In this document: positions 8,196-16,626 of the stretch, piece after piece
Position numbering within the stretch: the first letter of the stretch is position 1
Layout: each line of letters begins with the position of its first letter
NCBI GenBank assembly: GCA_002316805.1
Contig: DCEF01000009.1
Span: 1-42,603, forward strand
Direction: 5' to 3'
DNA length: 42,603 nucleotides
From: Ruminococcaceae bacterium UBA1036
GTDB taxonomy: Bacteria; Bacillota; Clostridia; Oscillospirales; Acutalibacteraceae
The notes under the pieces: model-generated
Seen by the model: only the letters and a program-made list of their open reading frames with translations
Database searches by the model: none
Told to the model about the DNA's origin: nothing
Position numbers and translations under genes: made by a program

Positions 8196-9518
8196 ATGAG
8201 TTGGAAAGATATCTACAGAGAAAGGCTTACTACGGCTGATGAAGCTGTAAAGCATATTAAATCAGGTGACCGTGTTGTCATAGGCCACGCTGCAGGTGAA
8301 CCTACGGCTGTTATTAATGCTATGGTGCGCAATGCTGATCAGTATAAAGATGTTGAAACACTGCAAATGGTTTGCAAAGGCGAAGCATCATACTGCAGGC
8401 CTGAAATGAAAGAACATTTCCGTAATAACAGCTTGTTTGTTACGACGCACACTATGCAGCAGGCAGCTGCTGAAGACCGTTGCGATGTAACACCTGTATA
8501 CTTTTCTGAAGTACCGGATTTACTCAGGTATGATTTGCCGGTGGATGTAGCTTTGATACAGGTGTCTACTCCGGATAAGCACGGATATTGCAGCTATGGT
8601 ATATCTGTTGACTATACAAAACCGGCTGCTGAAGCTGCAAAAACCGTTATTGCGGAAGTAAACCCAAATATGCCGCGTACACTTGGTGATTGTTTCATAC
8701 ATGTAAGTGACATAGACTACATCGTTGAATCTGATGACCCAATTTTAGAGCTTCCGCCAGCGAAGCTTAGCGATACTGAGTATGCAATTGGAAGAAATTG
8801 TGCTTCGCTTATACATGACGGTGATACACTTCAGCTTGGGATAGGCGCTATACCGGATGCCGTTCTGGCTTCCCTTGGAGATAAAAAAGACCTCGGCATA
8901 CATTCAGAAATGGTGTCAGACGGTGTTGTAGATCTTGTTGAAGCTGGAGTTATTACAAATAAGCGTAAGAATTTTCTTCCTGGAAGAAGTGTGGTAACAT
9001 TCCTGATGGGCACGCGCCGTCTTTATGATTATGTTGACGATAACCCGTCTGTTGCAATGTACCCTGTGGATTTTGTAAATGACCCTTATATTATTGCAAA
9101 AAATGATAACCTCATCTCGATTAATTCATGTGTTGAAGTCGATTTGCAAGGTCAGGTAGTTTCGACCACAGTCGGTCTCAGGCGTATAAGCGGTGTAGGT
9201 GGGCAAGTCGATTTTGTGCGCGGTGCAAACATGAGCAAAGGCGGTAAAACCATAATGGCAATTCAATCTACTGCCCGTAACGGCACAGTGTCAAAAATCG
9301 TGCCGTTTGTAAACAAGGGTGCTTCAGTCACCACCTCAACTTATGATGTAAATTACGTTGTTACAGAATACGGTATTGCTAAGCTCAAAGGGCAAACACT
9401 CCGTAACAGGGCAAGAGCTCTTATCACTATTGCCCATCCTAAATTCCGTGATATGCTTGCGGAAGAATTTGAGCGCCGTTTCAGTGTTAAGTATACACCG
9501 CTTAAATATACACCGTAA
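8196..9518 (+). CDS. Acetyl-CoA-dependent CoA-transferase (butyryl- or 4-hydroxybutyryl-type)
   Basis: The 440-residue class I CoA-transferase probably moves CoA from butyryl-CoA to acetate, giving butyrate and acetyl-CoA. The catalytic glutamate is E238 in LGIHSEMVSDG, and the glycine motif GIGAIPDAV sits just upstream. The local sequence around the Glu looks closer to 4-hydroxybutyrate CoA-transferases than to the Roseburia-type But, so the preferred acid is uncertain; longer acids such as caproate are possible. Context between crt and hbd argues for the last step of butyrate formation, replacing ptb-buk. Odd: the C-terminus ends KYTPLKYTP, coded by an imperfect tandem duplication of about 15 bases. 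Start ATG at 8196 follows AAGGTGAT. Confidence 0.88.
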   Translation: MSWKDIYRERLTTADEAVKHIKSGDRVVIGHAAGEPTAVINAMVRNADQYKDVETLQMVCKGEASYCRPEMKEHFRNNSLFVTTHTMQQAAAEDRCDVTPVYFSEVPDLLRYDLPVDVALIQVSTPDKHGYCSYGISVDYTKPAAEAAKTVIAEVNPNMPRTLGDCFIHVSDIDYIVESDDPILELPPAKLSDTEYAIGRNCASLIHDGDTLQLGIGAIPDAVLASLGDKKDLGIHSEMVSDGVVDLVEAGVITNKRKNFLPGRSVVTFLMGTRRLYDYVDDNPSVAMYPVDFVNDPYIIAKNDNLISINSCVEVDLQGQVVSTTVGLRRISGVGGQVDFVRGANMSKGGKTIMAIQSTARNGTVSKIVPFVNKGASVTTSTYDVNYVVTEYGIAKLKGQTLRNRARALITIAHPKFRDMLAEEFERRFSVKYTPLKYTP

Positions 9519-9604
9519 AAGCATTCATGCAAGCAGTTTGCAAAGTTAATTGGAACTGTTTAATTCGGACTTTTAATTATTAATTGAATTAGGAGGTATT
9601 TATT

Positions 9605-10447
9605 ATGATTGTTGGCGTTATTGGCGCAGGAACAATGGGTTCTGGTATTGCTCAGGCATTTGCGCAGACCGAAGACTATACTGTAAAGCTTTGCGATATC
9701 AATGAACAGCTTGCTGCCGGCGGTAAAGAAAAAATCAAGAAAGCTCTATACCGCCGTGTCTCCAAAGGCAAAATGGAACAATCAAAAGCCGATGCAATAC
9801 TTGCAAAAATCACTACAGGTACAAAAGAAATAGCATCTGACTGTGACCTTGTTGTCGAGGCCGCACTCGAGAAAATGGATGTTAAGAAAAGCCTTTTCAA
9901 AGAACTGAATGGTATTTGCAAAAAGGACACTATATTTGCCACAAACACATCTTCACTTTCTATAACTGAAATCGGCAGCGGTGTAGGCCGCCCGGTATGC
10001 GGAATGCATTTCTTTAATCCTGCACCGGTTATGAAACTTATTGAAGTAACTGCTGGCATAAACACACCGCCTGAAACAGTTGAGAAAATAAAATCAATTT
10101 CTACTGAAATAGGCAAAACTCCTGTTGAAGTAAAAGAAGCTCCAGGTTTCGTTGTAAACAGGATACTTATTCCAATGATTAACGAAGCTATTGGCATTTA
10201 TGCAGATGGAACTGCTTCCGCCGAAGATATAGACACTGCAATGAAACTCGGTGCAAACCACCCTATGGGGCCGCTTGCACTTGGTGATTTGATAGGCCTT
10301 GATATTGTTCTCGACATCATGGAAGTACTCCAAAGTGAAACCGGCGATCCGAAATACCGTCCTCATCCTCTACTCCGTAAAATGGTCCGCGGTGGCCGTC
10401 TTGGCAGGAAGAGCGGTAAGGGCTTCTATGATTATACGAAAAAGTAA
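9605..10447 (+). CDS. hbd: 3-hydroxybutyryl-CoA dehydrogenase
   Basis: The 280-residue enzyme reduces acetoacetyl-CoA to 3-hydroxybutyryl-CoA with NAD(P)H. The N-terminal Rossmann motif is GVIGAGTMGSGIAQAF (about 4-19) with D31 (KLCDIN) ending the second strand, which favours NADH. Catalytic region HFFNPAPVMKLIEV and the C-terminal helical domain opening GFVVNRILIPMINEA are present; total length is normal for clostridial Hbd. AGGAGG precedes the ATG. A gap of 86 bp separates it from the CoA-transferase gene and holds a weak promoter-like pair (TTGCAA at 9538 and TAATTC 17 bases on), so partial independent transcription is possible. Confidence 0.95.
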   Translation: MIVGVIGAGTMGSGIAQAFAQTEDYTVKLCDINEQLAAGGKEKIKKALYRRVSKGKMEQSKADAILAKITTGTKEIASDCDLVVEAALEKMDVKKSLFKELNGICKKDTIFATNTSSLSITEIGSGVGRPVCGMHFFNPAPVMKLIEVTAGINTPPETVEKIKSISTEIGKTPVEVKEAPGFVVNRILIPMINEAIGIYADGTASAEDIDTAMKLGANHPMGPLALGDLIGLDIVLDIMEVLQSETGDPKYRPHPLLRKMVRGGRLGRKSGKGFYDYTKK

Positions 10448-10480
10448 TTGCCCGTAACTGACAGATTTGGAGGAACGAGT

Positions 10481-11620
10481 ATGGACTTCACACTAAGCAA
10501 AGAACAGCAGATGGCCCGCACCCTTTTCAGGGATTTTGCGGAAAAAGAAGTGAAACCTTACGCACAGGAAATTGATGAAGAAGAGCGCTTCCCTTCTGAA
10601 GCGCTTGAAAAAATGCGTAAATATAAATTCATGGGTATACCTTACCCAAAGAAGTACGGTGGCGCTGGCTGTGATACCCTGACATATGAAATGTGCATCG
10701 AAGAGATAAGCAAAGTTTGTGCTACAACAGGCACGATGCTTTCTGCACACACTTCCCTCGGAACATGGCCGATAATTAAATACGGCACGCCGCAGCAGAT
10801 TGAAAAATACGGCAAAAAGCTTTGCAGCGGTGAATACCTCGGCGCTTTTGCACTGACAGAGCCAAACGCCGGAACAGACTCATCCGCACAGCAGACAAAG
10901 GCTGTGCTTGACGGTGACCATTATGTTTTAAACGGCAGTAAAATTTTCATCACAAACAGTGGATATGCAGATACCTATGTTGTTTTTGCCATGACCAACA
11001 AGAGCCTTGGCAACCACGGAATTTCCGCTTTCATAGTTGAGAAAAATTTCCCGGGATTTTCTGTTGGTAAAAAAGAGAAGAAAATGGGTATCCGCGGTTC
11101 TTCAACATGCGAGCTCATTATGAACAACTGCATCGTCCCGAAGGAAAACCTTTTGGGGCAGGAAGGCAGAGGTTTCGTAATCGCGATGTCTACGCTTGAC
11201 AATGGCCGTATAGGCATTGCATCTCAGGCACTTGGCATTGCAGAAGGCGCCCTTGAAGAAACTATCAAATATGTAAAACAGAGAAAGCAATTTGGCCGTC
11301 CACTTTCAAAGTTCCAGAACACACAGTTCGAAATTGCGGATATGGCTACAAAAGTTAAAGCTGCTCAACTTCTTTTGTACCGTGCGGCTCTTGCTGAAGA
11401 TTCCAAACCGAGATATTCAGAAGAAGCAGCAATGGCGAAACTCTACTGTGCCTCCACAGCTATGGATGTTACCACCCGGTGCTTGCAGCTTCACGGCGGC
11501 TATGGCTACACCAGAGAGTATCCGATTGAACGCATGATGCGTGATGCCAAGATTACGGAAATATATGAAGGCACCAGCGAAGTTCAGAAGATGGTAATTT
11601 CCAAATATGCCTTTAAATAA
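10481..11620 (+). CDS. bcd: Butyryl-CoA dehydrogenase
   Basis: The 379-residue FAD-dependent acyl-CoA dehydrogenase reduces crotonyl-CoA to butyryl-CoA, with EtfAB as electron partner. The start is ATG at 10481, with GGAGG at 10469-10473 before it; an in-frame TTG at 10448 is upstream of that site and is rejected. Family signatures include AFALTEPNAGTDSS, FITNSGYAD and the C-terminal QLHGGYGYTREYPIERMMRDAKI (positions read directly, about 330-352). The catalytic base is E363 in IYEGTSEVQ. Immediate linkage to etfB-etfA supports the electron-bifurcating Bcd-Etf complex, which couples the reaction to ferredoxin reduction. Confidence 0.95.
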   Translation: MDFTLSKEQQMARTLFRDFAEKEVKPYAQEIDEEERFPSEALEKMRKYKFMGIPYPKKYGGAGCDTLTYEMCIEEISKVCATTGTMLSAHTSLGTWPIIKYGTPQQIEKYGKKLCSGEYLGAFALTEPNAGTDSSAQQTKAVLDGDHYVLNGSKIFITNSGYADTYVVFAMTNKSLGNHGISAFIVEKNFPGFSVGKKEKKMGIRGSSTCELIMNNCIVPKENLLGQEGRGFVIAMSTLDNGRIGIASQALGIAEGALEETIKYVKQRKQFGRPLSKFQNTQFEIADMATKVKAAQLLLYRAALAEDSKPRYSEEAAMAKLYCASTAMDVTTRCLQLHGGYGYTREYPIERMMRDAKITEIYEGTSEVQKMVISKYAFK

Positions 11621-11646
11621 GGCAGAAACCTAAGGAGGGAAATTCG

Positions 11647-12432
11647 TTGAATATTGTCGTTTGCATCAAACAAGTTCCAAATACGAATGAAGTTAAACTT
11701 GACCCTAAAACCGGTACGCTTATACGTGAAGGCGTTCCGAGTATTATAAACCCAGATGATAAAGCCGGCCTTGAGGCGGCACTCCGTCTTAAAGATGAAC
11801 AGGGCGCACATGTCACTGCTCTTTCAATGGGACCACCGCAGGCCGATACCGCACTGCGCGAAGCGCTTGCCATGGGTGCTGACGAAGCCATACTCGTTAC
11901 AGACCGTGCATTTGGTGGTGCTGACACGTGGGCAACAGCTCACACTCTTGCAGCCGCGTTGAAAAAGATACCTTACGACCTGATTATAACGGGCCGCCAG
12001 GCGATTGATGGCGATACTGCTCAGGTTGGGCCGCAGATTGCTGAAAACCTTAACATTTCAAATATCAGCTATGCAGAAGCAATCAAAGTTGAGGGCAATT
12101 ACGTAACGGTAAAACGTCAGTTTGAAGACCGCTACCACATTGTTAAAGCAAAGATGCCATGCCTGATCACTGCACTCAGCGAACTCAATGAACCGCGCTA
12201 CATGACACCGGGCGGCATTTTTGATGCTTACCGCGAGAAGGAAGTCAAAATTCTTACGCGCAAAGACCTTGATGTCAAAGATGAAGACATTGGCCTTAAA
12301 GGCTCCCCAACGCGCGTTATCAAAACGTTCACAAAGAGCCCGAAAGCTGCCGGCACTCTTGTCAACAACCTGAATCCGCAGGAAGCGGCCGAGTATATGG
12401 TCGGTAAGCTCAAAGAGAAATTCATTATATAG
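11647..12432 (+). CDS. etfB: Electron transfer flavoprotein beta subunit
   Basis: The 261-residue EtfB pairs with EtfA and carries electrons between NADH, ferredoxin and Bcd. It opens MNIVVCIKQVPNTNEVKLD, the classic EtfB N-terminus, and contains the AMGADEAILVTDRAF and ITGRQAIDGDTAQVGPQIAE segments of the nucleotide-binding fold. The start codon is TTG at 11647, supported by AGGAGG at 11633-11638 eight bases before. In bifurcating clostridial complexes the beta subunit holds the flavin that accepts the NADH hydride; that is known for the family and not proved here. Confidence 0.95.
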   Translation: MNIVVCIKQVPNTNEVKLDPKTGTLIREGVPSIINPDDKAGLEAALRLKDEQGAHVTALSMGPPQADTALREALAMGADEAILVTDRAFGGADTWATAHTLAAALKKIPYDLIITGRQAIDGDTAQVGPQIAENLNISNISYAEAIKVEGNYVTVKRQFEDRYHIVKAKMPCLITALSELNEPRYMTPGGIFDAYREKEVKILTRKDLDVKDEDIGLKGSPTRVIKTFTKSPKAAGTLVNNLNPQEAAEYMVGKLKEKFII

Positions 12433-12450
12433 TTGAAAGTGGTGAGCAAG

Positions 12451-13470
12451 ATGGATATTCAGGAATATAAAGGCGTTTACGTATTTATTCAGCAGGTTGA
12501 CAATAAAGTGGCCGGGGTATCCCATGAGCTGCTCGGCAAAGCGCGTGAGCTTGCCGGAAAGATGAACACAAAAGTAACAGCAGTGCTGCTTGGTTACAAT
12601 ATTTCAGGGCTGTGCAAGGATGTTGCGAGCTATGGCGCTGATAATGTTATCCTTGTTGATAATAAAGACCTTGAGCTTTATTCGACGAAGCCTTATGCGT
12701 ATGCTATATGCAAAGTAATCGAGAAATACAAGCCTGCTGTTTTGCTTTATGGCGCAACGGCTATTGGTCGTGACCTTGCACCGCGTGTGGCTGCGAGGAT
12801 ACGCACCGGTCTTACGGCTGACTGCACAAAGCTTGATGTTGCCGATGATGGCACGAATAACCTGCAGATGACACGCCCTGCTTTCGGTGGCAACATTATG
12901 GCAACGATTATATGCCCAGACTACCGTCCGCAGATGGCTACTGTTCGCCCAGGCGTAATGCAAAAAATAAAGCCGATTGAGAATGCAAATGCACCGGTAG
13001 ACAACTTTAAAGTTGACATTCCTTCTTCCGAAACAGATGTCAAGGTTCTTGACGTCGTCAAGAAAGAATCCCATAAGATGGACATTCAGGATGCCAAGAT
13101 CCTTGTTTCCGGTGGGCGCGGCATGGGCTGCCCGGAAAACTTCAAGATGCTTGAAGAATGTGCAAATGTACTCGGCGGCACAGTAAGCTCTTCAAGGGCT
13201 GCTGTTGATGCAGGCTGGGTCGATAAAGATATTCAGGTTGGCCAGACGGGTAAAACAGTCCGCCCGAACCTGTACCTTGCCTGTGGCATTTCCGGTGCTA
13301 TCCAGCACCTTGCAGGCATGGAGGATTCTGATTTCATCATCGCAATTAATAAGGATGAAACTGCACCGATTTTCGATGCAGCAGATTACGGAATTGTTGG
13401 CGATGCAACGAAAATCATTCCTCTTTTCACAGAAGAGGTTAAAAAGGTTTTGGCAGACCGCAAGAAGTAA
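12451..13470 (+). CDS. etfA: Electron transfer flavoprotein alpha subunit
   Basis: The 339-residue EtfA is the last gene of the butyrate operon. ATG at 12451 is chosen because GGTGAG (12441-12446) lies just before it; the TTG at 12433 precedes that site. Residues about 5-190 form the nucleotide-binding-like N-domain. The C-terminal FAD domain includes GGRGMGCPENF, SSRAAVDAGW, GQTGKTVRPNLY, CGISGAIQHLAGM and INKDETAPIFDAADYG, all typical. No N-terminal ferredoxin extension is present, unlike some EtfA proteins. It starts 18 bp after etfB and is followed by a strong terminator. Confidence 0.95.
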   Translation: MDIQEYKGVYVFIQQVDNKVAGVSHELLGKARELAGKMNTKVTAVLLGYNISGLCKDVASYGADNVILVDNKDLELYSTKPYAYAICKVIEKYKPAVLLYGATAIGRDLAPRVAARIRTGLTADCTKLDVADDGTNNLQMTRPAFGGNIMATIICPDYRPQMATVRPGVMQKIKPIENANAPVDNFKVDIPSSETDVKVLDVVKKESHKMDIQDAKILVSGGRGMGCPENFKMLEECANVLGGTVSSSRAAVDAGWVDKDIQVGQTGKTVRPNLYLACGISGAIQHLAGMEDSDFIIAINKDETAPIFDAADYGIVGDATKIIPLFTEEVKKVLADRKK

Positions 13471-13490
13471 TACCATATAGCTTTTAAAGA

Positions 13491-13528
13491 AAAAGCCACC
13501 CTGAACAATTTGTTCAGGGTGGCTTTTT
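13491..13528 (+). terminator. Strong terminator of the butyrate operon
   Basis: AAAAGCCACCCTGAACAA pairs perfectly with TTGTTCAGGGTGGCTTTT around almost no loop, followed by T residues to 13528. It lies 20 bases after the etfA stop. Confidence 0.93.
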
Positions 13529-13588
13529 CAGTTTGCTTCAGGTAGACTTTTTTCACGCAACGTGGTATTATTTTACTGATAACTTATT

Positions 13589-13617
13589 TTGATAATGAAT
13601 TTTTTATATATTATATG
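13589..13617 (+). promoter_or_regulatory. Putative promoter of the kinase-vWA-PP2C-Sel1 cassette
   Basis: TTGATA (13589-13594) and TATATG (13612-13617) are 17 bases apart, 57 bases before the kinase start. It is the only good pair between the etfA terminator and the cassette. Confidence 0.5.
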
Positions 13618-13673
13618 GAAATGAAAGATGCAGCTGATTTGCATTTGTTGTATGTAAAGGAGTAATTCAGCTA

Positions 13674-14975
13674 ATGGAGTTTAAAAAGGGGCATAAAATT
13701 AAAGTAAAAGGATCAGACAAATTTCTGACCGTCATTGGAAAGCTTGGAGAAGGCGGCCAGGGGATTGTTTACCGCGTTGAATACAATGGCAGCGAATATG
13801 CCCTTAAATGGTTTTTCCCGCAGTCGCTTAAAAACCCACAGGCTTTTTTGAAAAACCTGTGCCAAAATATTGCGGATGGCGCACCCGCCAGAAGTTTTCT
13901 ATGGCCAATCCTTGTTACGGAACAGACAGAGGGCAGCTTCGGCTATTTAATGGCATTGCGTCCGCCTGAATATAAAAGCTTTACGGATGTTCTTAATGCC
14001 AAAGTCCGCATTGTGAAACATTCTGCACGTGTGAATGCGGCGCTTATGATAGTAGAAAGCTTCCTTTCACTGCACAGGCAGGGAAAATCATATCAGGACC
14101 TAAACGACGGCAACTTCTTTATAGACCCTGAAAACGGCGATGTGCTTATCTGCGACAATGACAATGTTGCACCTTATGGCGTAAATCTTGGAATTGCAGG
14201 GAAATGCCGCTACATGGCACCTGAAGTTGTTATGGGCGAAAAACCGGGCATGCAGTCTGATTATTTTTCACTTGCTGTCATTCTTTTCCTTTTGCTTTTC
14301 CTCTCTCATCCGCTTGAGGGTGAAAAGGTTGTAAAAAGTGTCTGCCTTACAGATGAGCATGAAAAAAAGCATTATGGAAGCAACCCTGTTTTTATTTTTG
14401 ACCCTAAAGACCATTCAAACAAGCCTGTGAGGGGTGTTCACAACAATGCTATTGACTTGTGGCCACTTTATCCGCAGTTTATTCAGGAAGCTTTTATACG
14501 TTCGTTCACAGATGGAATTAAATCAAAGGAAAAACGTGTTTCTGACAATGAGTGGTTGCGCCTTTTTATACGCCTGCGCGATGAGATAATCACATGCGGC
14601 TGCGGATGCGAAAACTTTGCATCTTCGATGAAAGCTGGTGATTCCAATGAGCTGCATTGCCTTTCATGCGGCGCAAAAATGGTCAGACCTCTTCGCCTAA
14701 ATGTTCAAAGATATTCTGTGGCGTTGTACCCGGGCAATCGGATTTATGCGTGCCATACTGTCGAAAGCAGCATGGATTTCAGAACTGAGACTGGAAGAGT
14801 AGTACGGAGCAAGAATCACCATAACCTGTGGGGCATACGAAACCTTTCCGAAACAAGTTGGCAGGCAGAAATGCCCGATGGCAGCAAAAAAGTGGTTGCC
14901 CCAAATGCTGTGCTTCCAATTTTTAAGGATATTAAAGTTAGCTTTGGCAATGTCAGTGATGCCAAAATTGTTTAA
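13674..14975 (+). CDS. TerY-P-type protein kinase with C-terminal zinc ribbon
   Basis: The 433-residue cytoplasmic protein has a Ser/Thr kinase fold at about 10-300. The glycine loop is GEGGQGIVY (25-33) and the ATP lysine is K45 (EYALKW). The catalytic loop reads YQDLNDGNFF (D142, N147), lacking the usual HRD, and the metal motif is DND (161-163) in place of DFG. A zinc ribbon follows (Cys at 308, 310, 312, 329, 332), then about 95 residues of unclear fold. Kinase plus zinc ribbon next to a TerY-like vWA and a PP2C is the TerY-P triad described for tellurite/stress systems. It probably phosphorylates partners of the same cassette; substrates are unknown. Ribosome site AAGGAG is 11 bases before the ATG. 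Confidence 0.85.
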   Translation: MEFKKGHKIKVKGSDKFLTVIGKLGEGGQGIVYRVEYNGSEYALKWFFPQSLKNPQAFLKNLCQNIADGAPARSFLWPILVTEQTEGSFGYLMALRPPEYKSFTDVLNAKVRIVKHSARVNAALMIVESFLSLHRQGKSYQDLNDGNFFIDPENGDVLICDNDNVAPYGVNLGIAGKCRYMAPEVVMGEKPGMQSDYFSLAVILFLLLFLSHPLEGEKVVKSVCLTDEHEKKHYGSNPVFIFDPKDHSNKPVRGVHNNAIDLWPLYPQFIQEAFIRSFTDGIKSKEKRVSDNEWLRLFIRLRDEIITCGCGCENFASSMKAGDSNELHCLSCGAKMVRPLRLNVQRYSVALYPGNRIYACHTVESSMDFRTETGRVVRSKNHHNLWGIRNLSETSWQAEMPDGSKKVVAPNAVLPIFKDIKVSFGNVSDAKIV

Positions 14976-15013
14976 AATCAATTCTGCTTCTGATTGAAAG
15001 GGAGAGTCTATAA

Positions 15014-15748
15014 ATGTCAAATCCGTTCGAAAATACAGAAGGAATTGCAAAACGCACAATGGTCTTGTTTTTTATCGTAGATACTTCTGGAAGCATGGCG
15101 GGCAAAAAAATTGGTGCTGTCAATGATGCGATTTTTAATGTCCTGCCTGAGATACGCAAGATTTCCGAAGACAATGCAGATGCTGAAATCAAAATTGCTG
15201 CCATCACTTTTTCAAACGGCGCAAAATGGCTTTACGATGAGCCAAAGCCGGCAGATGAATTTAGCTGGCCCTACGTAAATGCTGACGGCATGACTGACCT
15301 TGGCGAGGCGTACCGCATGCTTAACGAGAAGCTTTCGCGCAATGCTTTTATGAACGACGTGGAAGGGTCTTACGCACCTGCTATTTTTCTTATGACTGAC
15401 GGCGAGCCGACGGATGACTATAAAAAAGAGCTGGACAGGCTCAATCAGAATAAATGGTTCCGTGTAGCTATAAAAGTTGCAGTAGCCATAGGTGAAAAAG
15501 ATGACGTAAATGATGAAGTACTTACGGAATTCACAGGCACGCCTGAGGCCGTCCTCAGGGCCCATACGCCTGAAGCACTTGCAAAAATGATTCGGCTTGT
15601 CTCAGTTACGGCTTCGAAGATTGGCAGCCAGAGCAGCACGGTAGGCCAGGAAAGCCGCCAGAAAACATTTACAGAAGAGCTTAATAAACAGCAACAGGAA
15701 TGGCAGCCTGTCAATTCTGCCGACGACGAAGATGAAGAGTGGAACTGA
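15014..15748 (+). CDS. TerY-like von Willebrand factor A domain protein
   Basis: The 244-residue protein is one vWA domain (about 14-205) plus a polar, acidic tail. The metal-ion site is complete: DTSGS (D23, S25, S27), a threonine in DGMTDLGEAY and the aspartate of MTDGEPTDD. There is no signal peptide or membrane segment, so it acts in the cytoplasm, as TerY proteins do. The tail, from about 210, is rich in Gln, Glu and Asp and ends in acidic residues, possibly a docking segment. It starts 38 bp after the kinase with GGGAGAG before the ATG, and its stop overlaps the phosphatase start. TerY proteins are thought to assemble signalling complexes through the metal site. Confidence 0.9.
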   Translation: MSNPFENTEGIAKRTMVLFFIVDTSGSMAGKKIGAVNDAIFNVLPEIRKISEDNADAEIKIAAITFSNGAKWLYDEPKPADEFSWPYVNADGMTDLGEAYRMLNEKLSRNAFMNDVEGSYAPAIFLMTDGEPTDDYKKELDRLNQNKWFRVAIKVAVAIGEKDDVNDEVLTEFTGTPEAVLRAHTPEALAKMIRLVSVTASKIGSQSSTVGQESRQKTFTEELNKQQQEWQPVNSADDEDEEWN

Positions 15749-16560
15749 TGAATCCTTTTATGGGCTTTCATGTAACGGTGCGCGGTGCAAGCCACATACG
15801 CCATAACGCTGACTGCCAGGATTATTCGAAATCTGCCTGCTTTGGAAATGCAGCCGCCGCTGCCGTAGCTGACGGCCACGGCGATGTGCGCTATTTCCGC
15901 AGCGGAACAGGCGCGCGCTTTGCGGTAGAAGCTGCGCTGAAATCAGTGCGTGAATTCGTAAAACGTGAAAATAGTGAAACGCTTAAAAATTCGGATGAAA
16001 AATTTGACCAGCTTAAGAAAAACATTATTTTAAACTGGAACCGCAAAATCGCGCGCCATTATTCCTCACATCCGTTTTCATCAGAAGAGCTCAAGCCGCT
16101 TTCAGAAAGGCGCAGAAGCTTTCTTAAAAGCGGAAAGTTTATTGAATCCGCCTATGGTACAACACTGATTGTATCCGCCATGGGGCCGGATTACTGGTTT
16201 GGAATGCAGTTAGGCGATGGCGACTGTTTCGCTTTTAACAGAGATGGGACTGTTTCTTCAGTACCGCGTGAAGACAGCCTTGTGGGCAATGTGACCACTT
16301 CACTGTGTGAGTCCGACGCCTTTTACCATTTCCATCATATATACTGTGCCGGTTCTCCGGCGGCTGTAATTATGTCTACCGACGGCGTAAAAAATTCGTT
16401 TTCGTCATTCAGCTGCTACCGGGATTTTATGGAGAAAATTATTTCTGAATTTTCCTCATCACCATGCCAAACGACTAAAAAAAACCTGATGGAATTCCTT
16501 TCGGAAATGACTGAGAAGGGCAGCGGTGATGATTTATCTGTTGCAGGCGTACTTAGCTAA
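15748..16560 (+). CDS. PP2C-like protein phosphatase of the TerY-P triad
   Basis: The 270-residue protein is a PPM/PP2C-family phosphatase domain. Metal-binding motifs are visible: CQDYS (D25), VADGHGD (D42, with GD replacing the common GG), MSTDGVKNSF and the terminal SGDDLSVAGVLS (D261, D262). YGTTLIVSAM and MQLGDGDCFAF match the central strands. It would remove phosphates placed by the adjacent kinase. ATG at 15748 shares one base with the TGA of the vWA gene (TGATG), which indicates translational coupling; an in-frame GTG at 15739 is possible but has no better ribosome site. All metal ligands expected for activity seem present. Confidence 0.88.
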   Translation: MNPFMGFHVTVRGASHIRHNADCQDYSKSACFGNAAAAAVADGHGDVRYFRSGTGARFAVEAALKSVREFVKRENSETLKNSDEKFDQLKKNIILNWNRKIARHYSSHPFSSEELKPLSERRRSFLKSGKFIESAYGTTLIVSAMGPDYWFGMQLGDGDCFAFNRDGTVSSVPREDSLVGNVTTSLCESDAFYHFHHIYCAGSPAAVIMSTDGVKNSFSSFSCYRDFMEKIISEFSSSPCQTTKKNLMEFLSEMTEKGSGDDLSVAGVLS

Positions 16561-16626
16561 GCTTATTACGCAAAGCAAGTCTTGGCGTGCTTAAATAGTT
16601 TTTGCGTTTTGTCGAAGGTGATTTCC

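Noticed and set aside
12058..12525. Minus-strand frame over the etfB-etfA junction
   Set aside because: It crosses two intact genes of the opposite strand and has no start signal.
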